Both the position numbers and the translations under genes were made by a program. Positions 1-9,750 of a DNA stretch of 64,000 bases are shown in pieces; within the stretch, counting starts at the first letter, position 1, and each line of letters opens with the position of its first letter. Location of the stretch: positions 124,001 through 188,000 of the forward strand of contig RMBW01000002.1 of assembly GCA_004009845.1 (NCBI GenBank). The letters are read 5' to 3'. Origin of the DNA: Davidsoniella eucalypti (Eukaryota; Ascomycota; Sordariomycetes; Microascales; Ceratocystidaceae). Under the pieces are notes generated by a model that worked only from the letters and a program-made list of their open reading frames with translations, was not told the DNA's origin and ran no database searches.

Positions 1-51
1 GAGCTGAAGCAGTTGGAGGCCAAGGCTTGGGAAGAAGGCGGGGCGCTGTGA
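1..51 (+). CDS. 3' end of an unidentified coding sequence (partial)
   Basis: Frame 1 is open from the window edge to TGA at 49-51 and encodes ELKQLEAKAWEEGGAL, a charged, helix-prone tail typical of a protein C-terminus. Nothing more is visible, so no function can be given. It lies tail to tail with the dehydrogenase that ends at 288. A 16-codon open stretch can arise by chance; the bias toward GAG/AAG/GCC codons is the only support. Confidence 0.35.
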   Translation, partial: ELKQLEAKAWEEGGAL

Positions 52-287
52 ACACAGAATAGAATCTGGACAGAGGGCAAGACTTTGTATGAAAAGCACT
101 GACAATGCCACGATTGGACTGGCTAAGACGGACACCCTAGAAATGCAGATGGCCGATGCGGTTCGCAACCCAGCATATGGTTTCCAGAGCACCAAGTTGT
201 AATAGTAAAGCACAGAGAGCAAACCTTTGAGATTACAGAGTATTTGACTATTTTATTTTATATGCAGGTTCTATTGCTTGTTAAGAG

Positions 288-1283
288 CTATGACACAATT
301 CTTTCCGCCTTGACAGTTCCGTTTAGAAAGTCCATGATATTTTCCTGGCACACATCCTGATACTTTTGCATAGTGTCCATTGAGATCCACGCGGTATGCG
401 GGGTCACCGTAAGATTCAAGCCCTCAGCATCTTTGCCCAGTAGTACGCTCGTTTCTGGGCCTGCCGGCTCGATATCGAATACATCAACGCCGGCGCCGGC
501 AATTTCCCCCGTCTTCAGCGCCTCCAGCAACGCCGCCTCATTGGTGACGCCGCCCCGGGCTACGTTGACCAAAACAGCGTCTTTGCGCATCGCCTTGAAC
601 TCCTCCATACCGAGCAAGCCTTCGGTTTCGGGTGTCCGCGGACAGCACAGCACGACTGTAGTTGCCTTGGCCAAAACCTCGGTGAAAGGAGTCCGGCCCT
701 CGGCCACGGTGGTGACGCCCTTGCGCCCAGACACGATGACACTCGCGCCTAGTAACTTGAACAGCGCAGCAACGGCTTTTCCAACGGCGCCCATACCAAC
801 GATGGCTATCGTCTCCTGTGCTAGCGTGCGTGGTTCGACGCCAGCGGCAAATGTGGAGCGCACTAACGTACCAGTCCGGAGCCACTCGCCCTCCTTAAGC
901 TTACGCATCGATTCACCGACAGTGCGCCGGGCAGCAAAATAGAGTGCCAGCGCATGCTCTGCGACGGTCACTGTGTTACAGTTGGGCGAGTTGAGCACGC
1001 GGATACCGCGCGAAGCACAGGTGGCTATGTCGATCTGGTCTGTACCGACAGCCATGGCGGTGATCAGGCGTAGCTTTGGCGCATTAGATGCGGACAGAGC
1101 GGCGGCAGTGAAGCGTGCTGTCGTCGTGATGACAATGTCGGCGTCGCGGATACGCTCGGCCACTTTCTCGGGCGGCGAGCGGAAGTATGTCGTTAGCGAG
1201 TATGTGTAGCCCGGCGGAACGCTGATGGGCGGGATGACGCAGTATTGGCTTTCAATAGCCACGATGTTGATGTGCTTGTCCAT
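288..1283 (-). CDS. D-isomer-specific 2-hydroxyacid dehydrogenase
   Basis: A 331-residue NAD(P)-dependent oxidoreductase expected to interconvert a 2-oxoacid and a D-2-hydroxyacid in the cytosol. The Rossmann motif GMGAVG is at residues 163-168. The family's catalytic triad is visible: Arg243 in VLVNVARGG, Glu272 in DVFDIEPAG and His296 in TVTPHTAW. The length is normal for the family. The open frame extends 30 codons upstream to 1373, but those codons are hydrophobic and unlike the family, so the ATG at 1283 (MDKHINIVAI) was chosen. No intron is needed. It is divergent from the class II aldolase that starts at 2244, sharing a 960-bp intergenic region, which suggests joint regulation. The substrate is unknown; glyoxylate/hydroxypyruvate reductase is one possibility. 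Confidence 0.88.
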   Translation of the reverse strand: MDKHINIVAIESQYCVIPPISVPPGYTYSLTTYFRSPPEKVAERIRDADIVITTTARFTAAALSASNAPKLRLITAMAVGTDQIDIATCASRGIRVLNSPNCNTVTVAEHALALYFAARRTVGESMRKLKEGEWLRTGTLVRSTFAAGVEPRTLAQETIAIVGMGAVGKAVAALFKLLGASVIVSGRKGVTTVAEGRTPFTEVLAKATTVVLCCPRTPETEGLLGMEEFKAMRKDAVLVNVARGGVTNEAALLEALKTGEIAGAGVDVFDIEPAGPETSVLLGKDAEGLNLTVTPHTAWISMDTMQKYQDVCQENIMDFLNGTVKAERIVS

Positions 1284-2243
1284 GTAGAAGAGTTTATATT
1301 CGATTAATAGCGAATGAATATGGAGAAAGAAGAAGTGAAGGAAAAGCAAAGTGGTTCTCAAGAAATTTACCAACTGCTGTCATGATAGTCAAGTTCTCTT
1401 CATGGCTTTTGGGTTAGGGTTAACAGCGCCCTGCCGGTCATCACCAAGCAAATCTGACCAATTAGAGTTCGCGGACCCACGCCGCAAGTCATCAAAGGGC
1501 GCTGGTTTGCCGGTTTTCGAGTCATCTAAAGCGGAAAAACCCGCCTTTTACATCTATATGTGGGGTTCTTTCCGCGGGACTAATCTTCAGGGTCCATCAA
1601 TTCAAGAACTGTACAAACCCTAACTCCGCACTTCACCTCTTTCCTTGTTTTCTACTTATACAAGTGTATAAGCGGGCTAGGGAAAGACTCTGGCTATGCA
1701 CAGACCGAGACTAAGAAGTTGATGGTTTCCTAAGCATGGGCGACTGATACTGGACTCATATATCCACTAGATTACGTCGTATTACACAGGATGTACAAGC
1801 TAGTGTGTGTCGTATCGCTAGAATAGGCTCTGACCATTGTTGTCCAAGTTTGGCCACCAGCCAACCATGTTCGTGAACCATGCGGTCTATATTTCTATCT
1901 TATTATATCTGTGCCTGCTATATTGTTCATACTGACCACTCATCCTAATCATGGCAGGTAGTAATGTGTCCGGCGGCACGCACCAATCCTTTCTAATCTG
2001 GTAAAGTTTATGAGACTGCAGCATAAGTAAGATACAGAGGTTATTGTAATCATTGGTAGTCTGATATCTATCTGCCTTATCATCTTAGCATTGTGGAATG
2101 GCGCCTGCCAACATGTTTGTATCTTTTTTTCTTCTTTTCTTACGGAACTTGAACGAGCACTTTACATAAGCATTACCATATTCTCACATATTTACACAAG
2201 TAATACACAAGCCCTCTTACACTACATATCATTGAAATCAGCC
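1284..2243. promoter_or_regulatory. Divergent intergenic region between dehydrogenase and aldolase
   Basis: The 960-bp stretch between two divergently transcribed enzyme genes must contain both promoters. It carries a two-unit telomere-like motif at 1411-1423, 128 bp upstream of the dehydrogenase ATG, and a single unit at 1616-1624. Short open frames here have no protein-like composition. No TATA box or regulator site could be assigned with confidence. Confidence 0.45.
1411..1423 (+). promoter_or_regulatory. Telomere-like motif (two TTAGGG units)
   Basis: The sequence GGGTTAGGGTTAA contains two tandem TTAGGG units, matching the telomeric repeat of filamentous fungi. In yeasts, Tbf1/Teb1-type Myb proteins bind such teloboxes in promoters (known for those organisms, inferred here). 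It sits just upstream of the dehydrogenase start. Comparable two-unit motifs occur at 8775, 29447 and 56122. Confidence 0.5.
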
Positions 2244-3280
2244 ATGGCCCCTTCCGCAAGCAATCTCGGCTCGGCTCCAGCCTCTAAGCCCGTAACCCAC
2301 GAGCACCGTTCCGGCGACCCATCTCGTGCCTTCTGCTCCGACGACGAAAGCAAGCCACCGCACTTCGCCGATCCCTACAAGGAGCAGAAGTTCCTCAAGC
2401 ACCGTCTAGCTCTGGCCTACCGTGTCTTTGCTGCCCATGGATTTGCCGAGACCGTTGCCGGCCACATCACTGTGCGTGATCCCGTTGACCCGACGAGCTT
2501 CTGGGTTAACCCGTTCGGTCTACACTTCTCGCTGATCACAGACGATGACTTGATCCGCGTTAACCATGACGGCCAGGTCGTCGAGGGTGGCGAGAACAGA
2601 CGCCTTAACTATGGTGAGTTGTAGTATAAGAAGAAATGGAATTGCTTCCCGAGAGAACACTAAACGCTGACCAATATTACGTGTATCTTCTTTTACTAGC
2701 TGCTTATGCCATCCACGCTGAGATCCACAAGGCTCGTCCTGATATCTTGTGTGCTGCTCACTGCCACAGCACCTATGGCCGCGCCATGTGCACCACCGGC
2801 CGCAATCTCGAGATGCTGACCCAGGACTTCTGCTGCTTCTACAACGATGTCGTGCTTTATCCGTACGTCTCCCGTATCCTATCTACACTTGCAGCCGCCG
2901 GCTAACTTGTTTAATGCAGTAACTTTGCCGGTCTTGTCCTGGCTTCCGAAGAGGGCGCTCAGATTGCCAAGGCCCTGGGCCCACGCAAAGCCGCTCTTCT
3001 CGGCAACCACGGCCTGCTGACCGCCGGTCCTACTATCGAGGCTACCATTGTTTGGTTCATCCTGCTCGAGAAGTGCTGCGAGATCCAGCTGGCTGCTGAT
3101 GCTGCTGCCGGAGGTCGTGGGGGAAAGCTCATTACTATTGGCGATGAAGAGGCCCAGAACACCTGGGAGGCTGTCGGAAGCAATGACGGTGGCTATTTCA
3201 TGGGCCTGCCGCTGTTCCAGGTTGCCGAGAGGGAATTCGGCGAGAGAACCTTCTTAGGCCGTGGAATGCGCCCTATCTAA
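2244..3280 (+). CDS. Class II aldolase/adducin-domain protein
   Basis: Three exons: 2244-2613, 2700-2862 and 2920-3280, joined in phases 1 and 2, giving 297 residues. The introns are 86 and 57 nt with donors GTGAGT and GTACGT. Zinc-dependent class II aldolases of the L-fuculose-phosphate aldolase/adducin family cleave hydroxy-carbonyl compounds. The metal-binding histidines are visible as H144 and H146 in AAHCHSTYG and H208 in LLGNHGLLTAG. The ATG at 2244 is preceded by GCC and followed by G, and fits the family start better than an in-frame ATG at 2091. Many fungal members are small-molecule catabolic enzymes of unknown substrate. Its neighbours, a hydroxyacid dehydrogenase and an FAD monooxygenase, suggest an aromatic or sugar-acid pathway, which is inference. 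Confidence 0.9.
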
Positions 3281-3810
3281 AGAAGAAACAGACAATACAG
3301 TGGCCGGCCTCACTAGTGTAGATACGAAAAGAAAAGAAGTAGAGATAAGCAATTGTTTGGTATTGTCCATTCTCTGAAACAGTTCATCTGCATTCCAGAA
3401 CCCATGTCCATCAGTTGCTTGGCTTCCGGCACCATTCCAGGATTCTTCATCTGCCATCAGCAAGTTGAAGTCAGTGGACCAAGAAGCCGTTCATAGACGC
3501 CCGCATATGCAGCCACTTCACGCCATTCCTGTGCAGCAATGGACTTCCATATCAAATACCGCAGAGGCCGGATAGGCAGCTACAATCTGTGTGCATGACT
3601 AAGCGCAAACAACACTACAGTTGCTGCTTCAAGTGTGGCGCAGAAGAATCCGCTGGCAATATGGGCATTGGTGCAGTTGTTCTGCTGGCCGCGGTGCTCT
3701 GGGTGATGGGCGGTGAAGCGTCAATAACGCTCGGGCGTGGGCCAGTTGCACACTGTGTTACCTTTGGCTCCGAGCTTGCCAGGATCTTGTTGCTTCTTTG
3801 GCCAACAGTG

Positions 3811-4228
3811 TTATCTGCAGAAGCTGTAGGCGGCCCAAAAACTCAAACGGATACTTGGCGCTTCACGATGCAGTCCCAAGTCGAGACGGCTACGCATGAC
3901 AACGCCGGACAGGACCCGGATATCGGCACATCGAGAAACTACTGTCGTGTAAAGAAGAACTAGAAGTGTTGTTTGCCGCCAAGTCGGGTGGAACTTCGGC
4001 AAGGGCATGCAGATGTGCAATTCCTTCGTCAAAGAGCGCTACACTTAGAGCAGTACACTGTGCCTCATATCCATCTGCAGCACTGCCTAGGGTTACAGCG
4101 ACGGCCAGCACAGGATACACTGTGAGAAATCCATGGCTAGGTCGCACTCCAATGTCCATTTGAGCGTCACCGGAGATCTGTGAAGCCTTCGATACAGTGA
4201 GGAACAGATTCTCGCCGTGGATAGTGGT
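3811..4228 (-). pseudogene. Frameshifted fungal Zn2Cys6-type regulator remnant (PF04082 core)
   Basis: Two overlapping minus frames together spell the middle homology region of fungal Zn2Cys6 activators. Frame A runs from 4228 (TTIHGENLFL) through GFLTVYPVLAVAVTLG and GYEAQCTALSVALFDEG to about 3985. Frame B then takes over with TLLVLLYTTV, DIRVLSGVVMRSRLDLGLHR and FWAAYSF, ending at a stop in 3811-3813. The family pattern (LGLHR followed by RRR-FW--Y) is clear, but the arginine run before FW is missing and a frameshift lies near 3985. No zinc finger was found. Weaker regulator-like peptides with stops continue to about 4500 and perhaps down to 3300. Because it lies between the aldolase and the monooxygenase, it may have been their pathway regulator. 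Confidence 0.65.
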
Positions 4229-4879
4229 CAGATACTGGCATCAGACGTAGAACTGTATCCCATGGAATGCTCCTTGGCGTAGTTGCGGGCACTAAGATCA
4301 GATCATGCTTCTCCCAAAGCTCACAGTTGTAGGGCTAGCTATGGTTTTAGCCCGCAACTGCTCTCAACGCTGCCTCGTTCCAGACGGTGTTCACGATCGA
4401 CATTGAAGCAGATGGCGTTGCTGACACAAGTCCAGTTCTAGCACTACCATTAGCATAGACTACCTCCAATTGCCCATCGTGGAGAAGCTGTCTTTAGTCG
4501 TGCAATTTCGGATGAGATGCTGGACTATACTTCATATGGTGAGCACCTGAGAATGTTTCATGAGAAGAAATAAATAAGTAGACAAGACTGAGACTTGGTG
4601 TTGACTCTGTGGAACACGACAATATATAGGTAGCAACAACATTGAAATACAAGATAATCATATTTTATATATGCTTGATAAACCATTATGAAACCCTCGT
4701 CCAGTCTATATTGAGATAGTATTATACTACATTTGAATTGGCTATCTACTAGGATAGTTATTCATCGTGATATCAAATTCTTTCTCTGTCTCACGATGCT
4801 CTGTCTTACCAAACCCTAAAGCAACCGACTGTTTAAACAAAATATAGACATTCTTTATACAGCTCTACACTACTATGTA

Positions 4880-6276
4880 TCAAACTTCAACGTTAGTCGG
4901 ACTATCGTTTCTAGCCTCAATCTCACCGTTTCCTTCATACCCAACATCACGCAGCTTCGTGAATAGCTCGCCAATCACATCAAACTCCATAACCCACTTC
5001 ATGCGCTCCCGAAGCAGCGCCGGATCGAACATGACAGGCCACTGTTCTTCGGGGATATCGGCACTAGCAATCTTGCCAGTCTCGTAGCTAGAGGACGTGA
5101 TACGGTCGGTACGGGGCTTGCGGAAGTCTTGGAAGAACTCGAAAGCAGCAGCTAGATCTTTTGTAGGCCAGTTCTTGAGGATCTGAGCCATGGCAAATCC
5201 TGACTCGATGGCCTGGCAAACACCTTGGCCTATTATTTATTGCATCGAGTCTCGTGTCAGCAATGTATCAGATACCGCGGAGGTACATGGTTATAGTAGG
5301 GCCATTACGAACCTTGGTGGGGGAGAGTTGAGTGGACAGAGTCGCCTAGTAGCACGATACCGTTGGCGCTGTCACTGCTGATATCGAACCACTTCTCGGA
5401 TGGTTGGCGGACATACAAAGTCTGCTTCAGCATCTGGCCATCCTCGCTGCCCTTTCTAAGACCGTGGATGATCTCCTGGACAGCGCCGCACCAGTCTTTC
5501 ACGTGAGCTTCCAGGGCATCGATGGGGGCCTTGGCCAGCCACGATTCACTCTTCCAGCCCTCCAGAGGCTCGGTCATGAATCCAATGACGCCCACACGGT
5601 CACAGTTGTTCTCCGGGTTGCCGATTGGCAGAGTCAGAACGTGGCGCCGAGGACCACGGAAGTTGACCGTGCGGCGGAGCAGATCCGCAGTCTCGGGCGT
5701 CAAGTCGTCGTACGAAACGTATCCGCGATAGACCATCTGGCCGCTGTAGATAGGCGAATCAGTCAGGCCGAGGTGAGCACGCACAACAGACTTGATGCCG
5801 TCACAGCCAACAACGATATCTGCCTCTGCAGTAGTGCCGTCGGTGAAGCTCAGAGTATACGAAGTAGTGGCCGGACTGTAGGCGATGGTAGAGAGACGCT
5901 TGCCCAGCTTGAGATACTTTCCGGGCACGCGACTAACCAGAGCATCAAGCAGATGTGCACGGTGGATCTGGCGACTGCTGGGCTCGCCAAACTCGTCGAT
6001 CTGGCCAAGATACTCTCCAGAGCGGTAGTGGCGGTACTCCATGTAGAGAGTCGGATCATGGGACGACTTTTCCATCATGGCTGGGCTGACGCCCATGGCA
6101 TCGAGAAGCCGGTTGGCATTGCGGGTGATGTTGACACCAGCGCCGACTTCGGTCAGTTGCGAGGCAGACTCGTACACAGTAAGGTTGGTGAGGCCGGCGT
6201 GAAGAGCTGAAACGGCGAAAGACATGCCGCCGAGACCTCCGCCAATGACGGCGATGCGTTCATCAGAAAAGACCAT
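4880..6276 (-). CDS. FAD-dependent aromatic-ring monooxygenase (salicylate hydroxylase-like)
   Basis: Two exons, 6276-5313 and 5229-4880, with an 83-nt phase-1 intron, giving 437 residues. Flavoprotein monooxygenases of this class hydroxylate phenolic or pyridine acids with NAD(P)H and oxygen. All three fingerprints are present: the dinucleotide-binding motif IGGGLGG at residues 11-17, the DG motif VVGCDG at 155-160, and the GD motif LLGDSVHSTLPHQ at 309-321, which the splice joins to GQGVCQAIESG exactly as in the family. The length matches salicylate hydroxylase and 6-hydroxynicotinate 3-monooxygenase. It is convergent with the aldolase, with a dead regulator between them. The substrate cannot be assigned from sequence alone. 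Confidence 0.92.
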
Positions 6277-7129
6277 TGTGGCGTGAGTGGTCTGGGGGGG
6301 TCCTTGGGAATATGGAGAAAGAGTGACAAGCGAGAAGAGAGCCGGTCAGAATCAGAAGAAGGTCTTTGGAGGGCTCGGGAAATGTCTACATATCAATACT
6401 CTAGATCTGTAGGCTCGGGGTACCGCTTCTTGCAGACCAGCAGGCGTGAAATATGAGATCGTGGTGTGGATCCTGGTGTGTAATCGCTTTCACAAAGACT
6501 CTGAATGGCCAGTCGCCGTTCGGCACTGCTGATAGCCGATATGGCTTTTGACTGCTAAGTGCGTGATTCTCTTTCTGTTGTATTGTGTGTTGCTACGTGA
6601 TACCCTAACAGGTCTGGCGAACGCATAATTCCTTCATCCTTTTGGGCAGACTCATATGTAAGCTGTGCTCCGTTCCATTACTGCACTAGCCATGGCTATG
6701 CGGGGAACTTGTACACCAAACAGAACTCCTAGAGGCTAAAGACTAACAGGGCTTATAGCTAGGATAGAGCGTTGTCTTCTAAGTGGCTTCTAGACTATAC
6801 AGATCCCTTTGGTGCTCCACAATAGTTCTGGCTATGTACATATGTATATTGTACATGTACATGTACATGCATATCAATTTATTTACTTGTTCATTGTTAG
6901 TCCGTGATATCTTGTTTTTACTTTTTTTCCCTTTCTTTTCTTTTCTTTTCTAGAAAGCATAGCTTGGAGGTCTATTAGGGTTAGCATACCTTTGCTCCAG
7001 TGCTTCTTATCAGTCAATCTTGAGGCCAGAAAATGAAACGCTACTTCCAGATTACACAGTCAGTCCCGCGCCAAGAAACCGGCTTACTTGACTTTGAGAG
7101 CCGTGAATCTATTAGAAGATAGGGCCTGA
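6277..7129. other. Non-coding stretch upstream of the FAD monooxygenase
   Basis: No protein-like open frame. It holds the monooxygenase promoter, an alternating TACATG/TGTACA palindromic tract at about 6837-6872, a T-rich run at about 6914-6950, and single TTAGGG-type units near 6601 and 6974. Confidence 0.5.
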
Positions 7130-7262
7130 GTCTCTTTTATCACCTACGACATTAAGGGTGCCTTCGACGCCGTGAAACGTGGCAGGCTAGTTCAAAGGCT
7201 CAGAAATCAAGACTGGCCAACCAACGTCAATAGTCAAATGGGTGATGTCCCTGTGCGGTGGT
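7130..7262 (+). mobile_element. LINE-type reverse transcriptase fragment
   Basis: Plus-strand frame from 7130 reads SFITYDIKGAFDAVKRGRL then VQRLRNQDWPTNV, which matches reverse transcriptase motif A (D-I-K-G-A-F-D) and the following helix of fungal Tad/I-type non-LTR elements. After a frameshift near 7230 the homology resumes as VKWVMSLCGG. A stop immediately precedes the fragment at 7127-7129 and nothing recognisable flanks it, so this is an isolated, inactive scrap of about 130 bp. It may mark an old insertion that disrupted the neighbouring transporter locus. Confidence 0.7.
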
Positions 7263-7455
7263 ACAAAATAGTGCAGGAAGGAGGAGAAGGAGAGAGAAGA
7301 TGTTGGAGGACACGCGAGTCCCCCTATCCTATATGATGTATCATCTTTATATCAGCCAAATAGAGTGAGCAAAATCAACAAACAACTCTAGTTCATCTAT
7401 CCCAGCCAAGACAAAGCAAACATACCCGATCTGCTGAATCCCAGCGTGGACTGCC

Positions 7456-7880
7456 ATGGTTCTCTCTGTATGTGTCGTCGACTCTATGGTTATTGCCTAC
7501 GACGGTTTCATCACGAGCTCTATCAACGTACTATCATCATACTCGTCCTACATTGCGTATGGTGTAAGTCCGCTCCCCCCCCCCATACTCCACAGATGGC
7601 TAGATGCTCAACACTATCAACCTAGTCCTATCCGCGTTCCAGTTCTTTGTGACCATCGCCGGCTCTCTGTTTGCTGACCGTCTGGGCCGTCGTGTGCTCT
7701 GCTTGATATCTCTTGGGGCTGCTACTGCTATACTGTATCTAGTCGGGAATTCACTTCGGCCTTTGTAACTAGCAACCACCAGAGCGGAGTGTATGGTACC
7801 GTCGCCGCCATCTTTCTGTTCTTGGGCTGCTACTCTTTTGTGTGGAAGTCGAGACGAAGGAGGTCTAGGGTCTACATATA
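7456..7880 (+). pseudogene. MFS sugar-type transporter pseudogene with internal deletion
   Basis: Three pieces of one transporter survive. ATG at 7456 opens a frame containing IAYDGFITSSINVLSSYSSY, resembling the first helix region of fungal sugar porters. From about 7610 a second frame reads SAFQFFVTIAGSLFADRLGR then RVLCLISLGAATAILYL, with the family's D-R-L-G-R-R loop. A third piece near 7776-7850 reads GVYGTVAAIFLFLGCYSFVW followed by VETKEV and a stop; VETK normally comes after the last helix. About 300 residues of the usual 500 are missing, so the gene is dead. It probably belonged to the adjacent catabolic genes. Confidence 0.55.
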
Positions 7881-8774
7881 GGGTTATGTCGGTTTGGTGG
7901 TAACAAGGGGCTAATTTTGTGAGGTTCATTGCGTCGGAGTATGGTAATGCCGTAGTATCTTATCTTGCTGTTATACGGATATACTTTGTAGCTCAGATTC
8001 TATTCCCTATTGGTGATTTGGGCCTTTCATGAAAATAGCCTCTTTAAAGGCCGGGCCAGCATTGTTACTACCGCCGGCTTCCGAAGTTTATATTATTTCT
8101 CTAAGCCTATTCCAGATGTCAGACACTTGGACGGTACTTTTTGACAGCGAACATAGCCTCTTGAAAGCCAAAGACGTTCGGTGGCATAAAGCACCAACTC
8201 TATCATGCCGAGGTGGTAATCGATTCGCCTAGTCCGCTCACTAGTACATTGAAGCGGTGCGAGCTGATAGGGTCTTTATGTACTTGACTGCAGTACAAAT
8301 ACAGCGAGTTGGAAGATTCAAGCTGTCAAAGTACATATCTCGAGTAAAGGCCTCGCAACATCCTTCCAGCACGCAGATATTTCCTCATTTGGTAAAACAG
8401 CCCTAATCAATCATACCCGGACGATCCCACCCCCCCTTGTCACTTGGTCTCCGTTTTTTTTTTTTTCTTTGCTTCCCCTTCCCATTCTCCTGCTTTTAGT
8501 GAGTTGGAATGGCTGTCTTGACAAAAATAAATAGTGAAGAAAATAGCCACCACTGCTTTTCCAACTTGTCCTAACTTGACTTGTTCTCTATAAGACGTTA
8601 GTACTGGAACTCACGGCCTTCTTAAAGCTTGTTTACAGATATACAGTCATCTCTGCTAGTATGTACATTAGTTTAGGGAACTTTTGCCTGACAAGATACT
8701 CTAGAGTCGTTCTTGGCCAAGTAAAACTAAAGTGACATGCTGTGCCTTGCAAGCCTACAAACTATGACAATCCA

Positions 8775-8787
8775 ACCCTAACCCTTT
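8775..8787 (-). promoter_or_regulatory. Telomere-like motif in the gene desert
   Basis: AACCCTAACCCTT is two tandem telomere-type units read on the minus strand. Unlike the other two-unit copies, it has no intact gene start nearby. Confidence 0.4.
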
Positions 8788-9242
8788 CTACTATTAGGTT
8801 CTTTCACATCTTTCTCGGCACTATTGTCATCTTGTCATCTTGGCACACCGGAATCGTTTCTCTAGAGCATGAACCAGTGCATCACAGCTAGAGAAGAAAC
8901 GAGTAAAATGCTAGAAAGAAGACAAATCCCTGGCATAAACAGCTGCTGGAAGAAGTTTGGTGTGCCGTTCTTCGCCTATAGTTCATTGTAACCCAAACTT
9001 GGGTACTATTCTGATGGCAGCATAAAAAAAAACAGCAGAATTAAGAGCCAACCACCCACCCATCTAATCCCTTGCACACCCCCAATTTTGTGAAGCCTAC
9101 AGGATACCTTGCTTTCTTTACTCCTCTCTTTCTATTTTCTGGCAAACACAAAGCCCTCCGAACGCCTAAAAGTCCTTACATACATCAAAGTTGTGTCTGT
9201 CAGGCACCCACTACGTTCGCAGAGAACATGTCAGTTGCCCTA

Positions 9243-9268
9243 TATCCAGCTATCCAGCTATCCAGCCG
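9243..9268. repeat. 8-bp tandem repeat
   Basis: The unit AGCTATCC is repeated about three times. It is short, in non-coding DNA, and has no evident role. Confidence 0.6.
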
Positions 9269-9703
9269 AACCTTTGGGATTGTTTGTCTGTTCGGGGACC
9301 GCCGGTCTCTATTGATGCACTTGATATCTCGTAGTGAAGGTGGGGAGATCTCTTATCTTGGGCCTTCTAATCGCCATCATCCCGTCCGACGTCTTTTTGT
9401 GCAAGCCGCGCCGCAATGGCAGTTCTAGCAGAAGTGATAGCAGTAATGGGTGTAGTAGCGACAGCTCGTCTACTGTACTATGATGTCCTGTCCCCTGAAA
9501 TCTGTCTCGGACCCTCTATATCCGCAGCGTCGATTTACTCGTGTTCTGAGATCTACTTGTATGATACCACAAATAGAACCATTTATCATCTAATGTAGGC
9601 ACAGTTGCCTCTTTCTGTGTCAAGCTCGTTATCTGGCCAATAAACATAGCAAAAATGAAGAAAAAAAGCAGGCTGTACGTCAGATCGACTGTATGGGCAG
9701 ATT

Positions 9704-9750
9704 TACAAGGCAAGACACTCTGGATACAAGACACTCTAGATACAAGACAT
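9704..9750. repeat. 16-bp imperfect tandem repeat
   Basis: The unit CAAGACACTCTGGATA occurs about two and a half times with a G-to-A change in the second copy. It lies in the non-coding desert. Confidence 0.6.

Noticed and set aside
5404..6210. 268-codon plus-strand frame opposite the FAD monooxygenase
   Set aside because: It is the antisense shadow of a well-supported gene and has no family features of its own.
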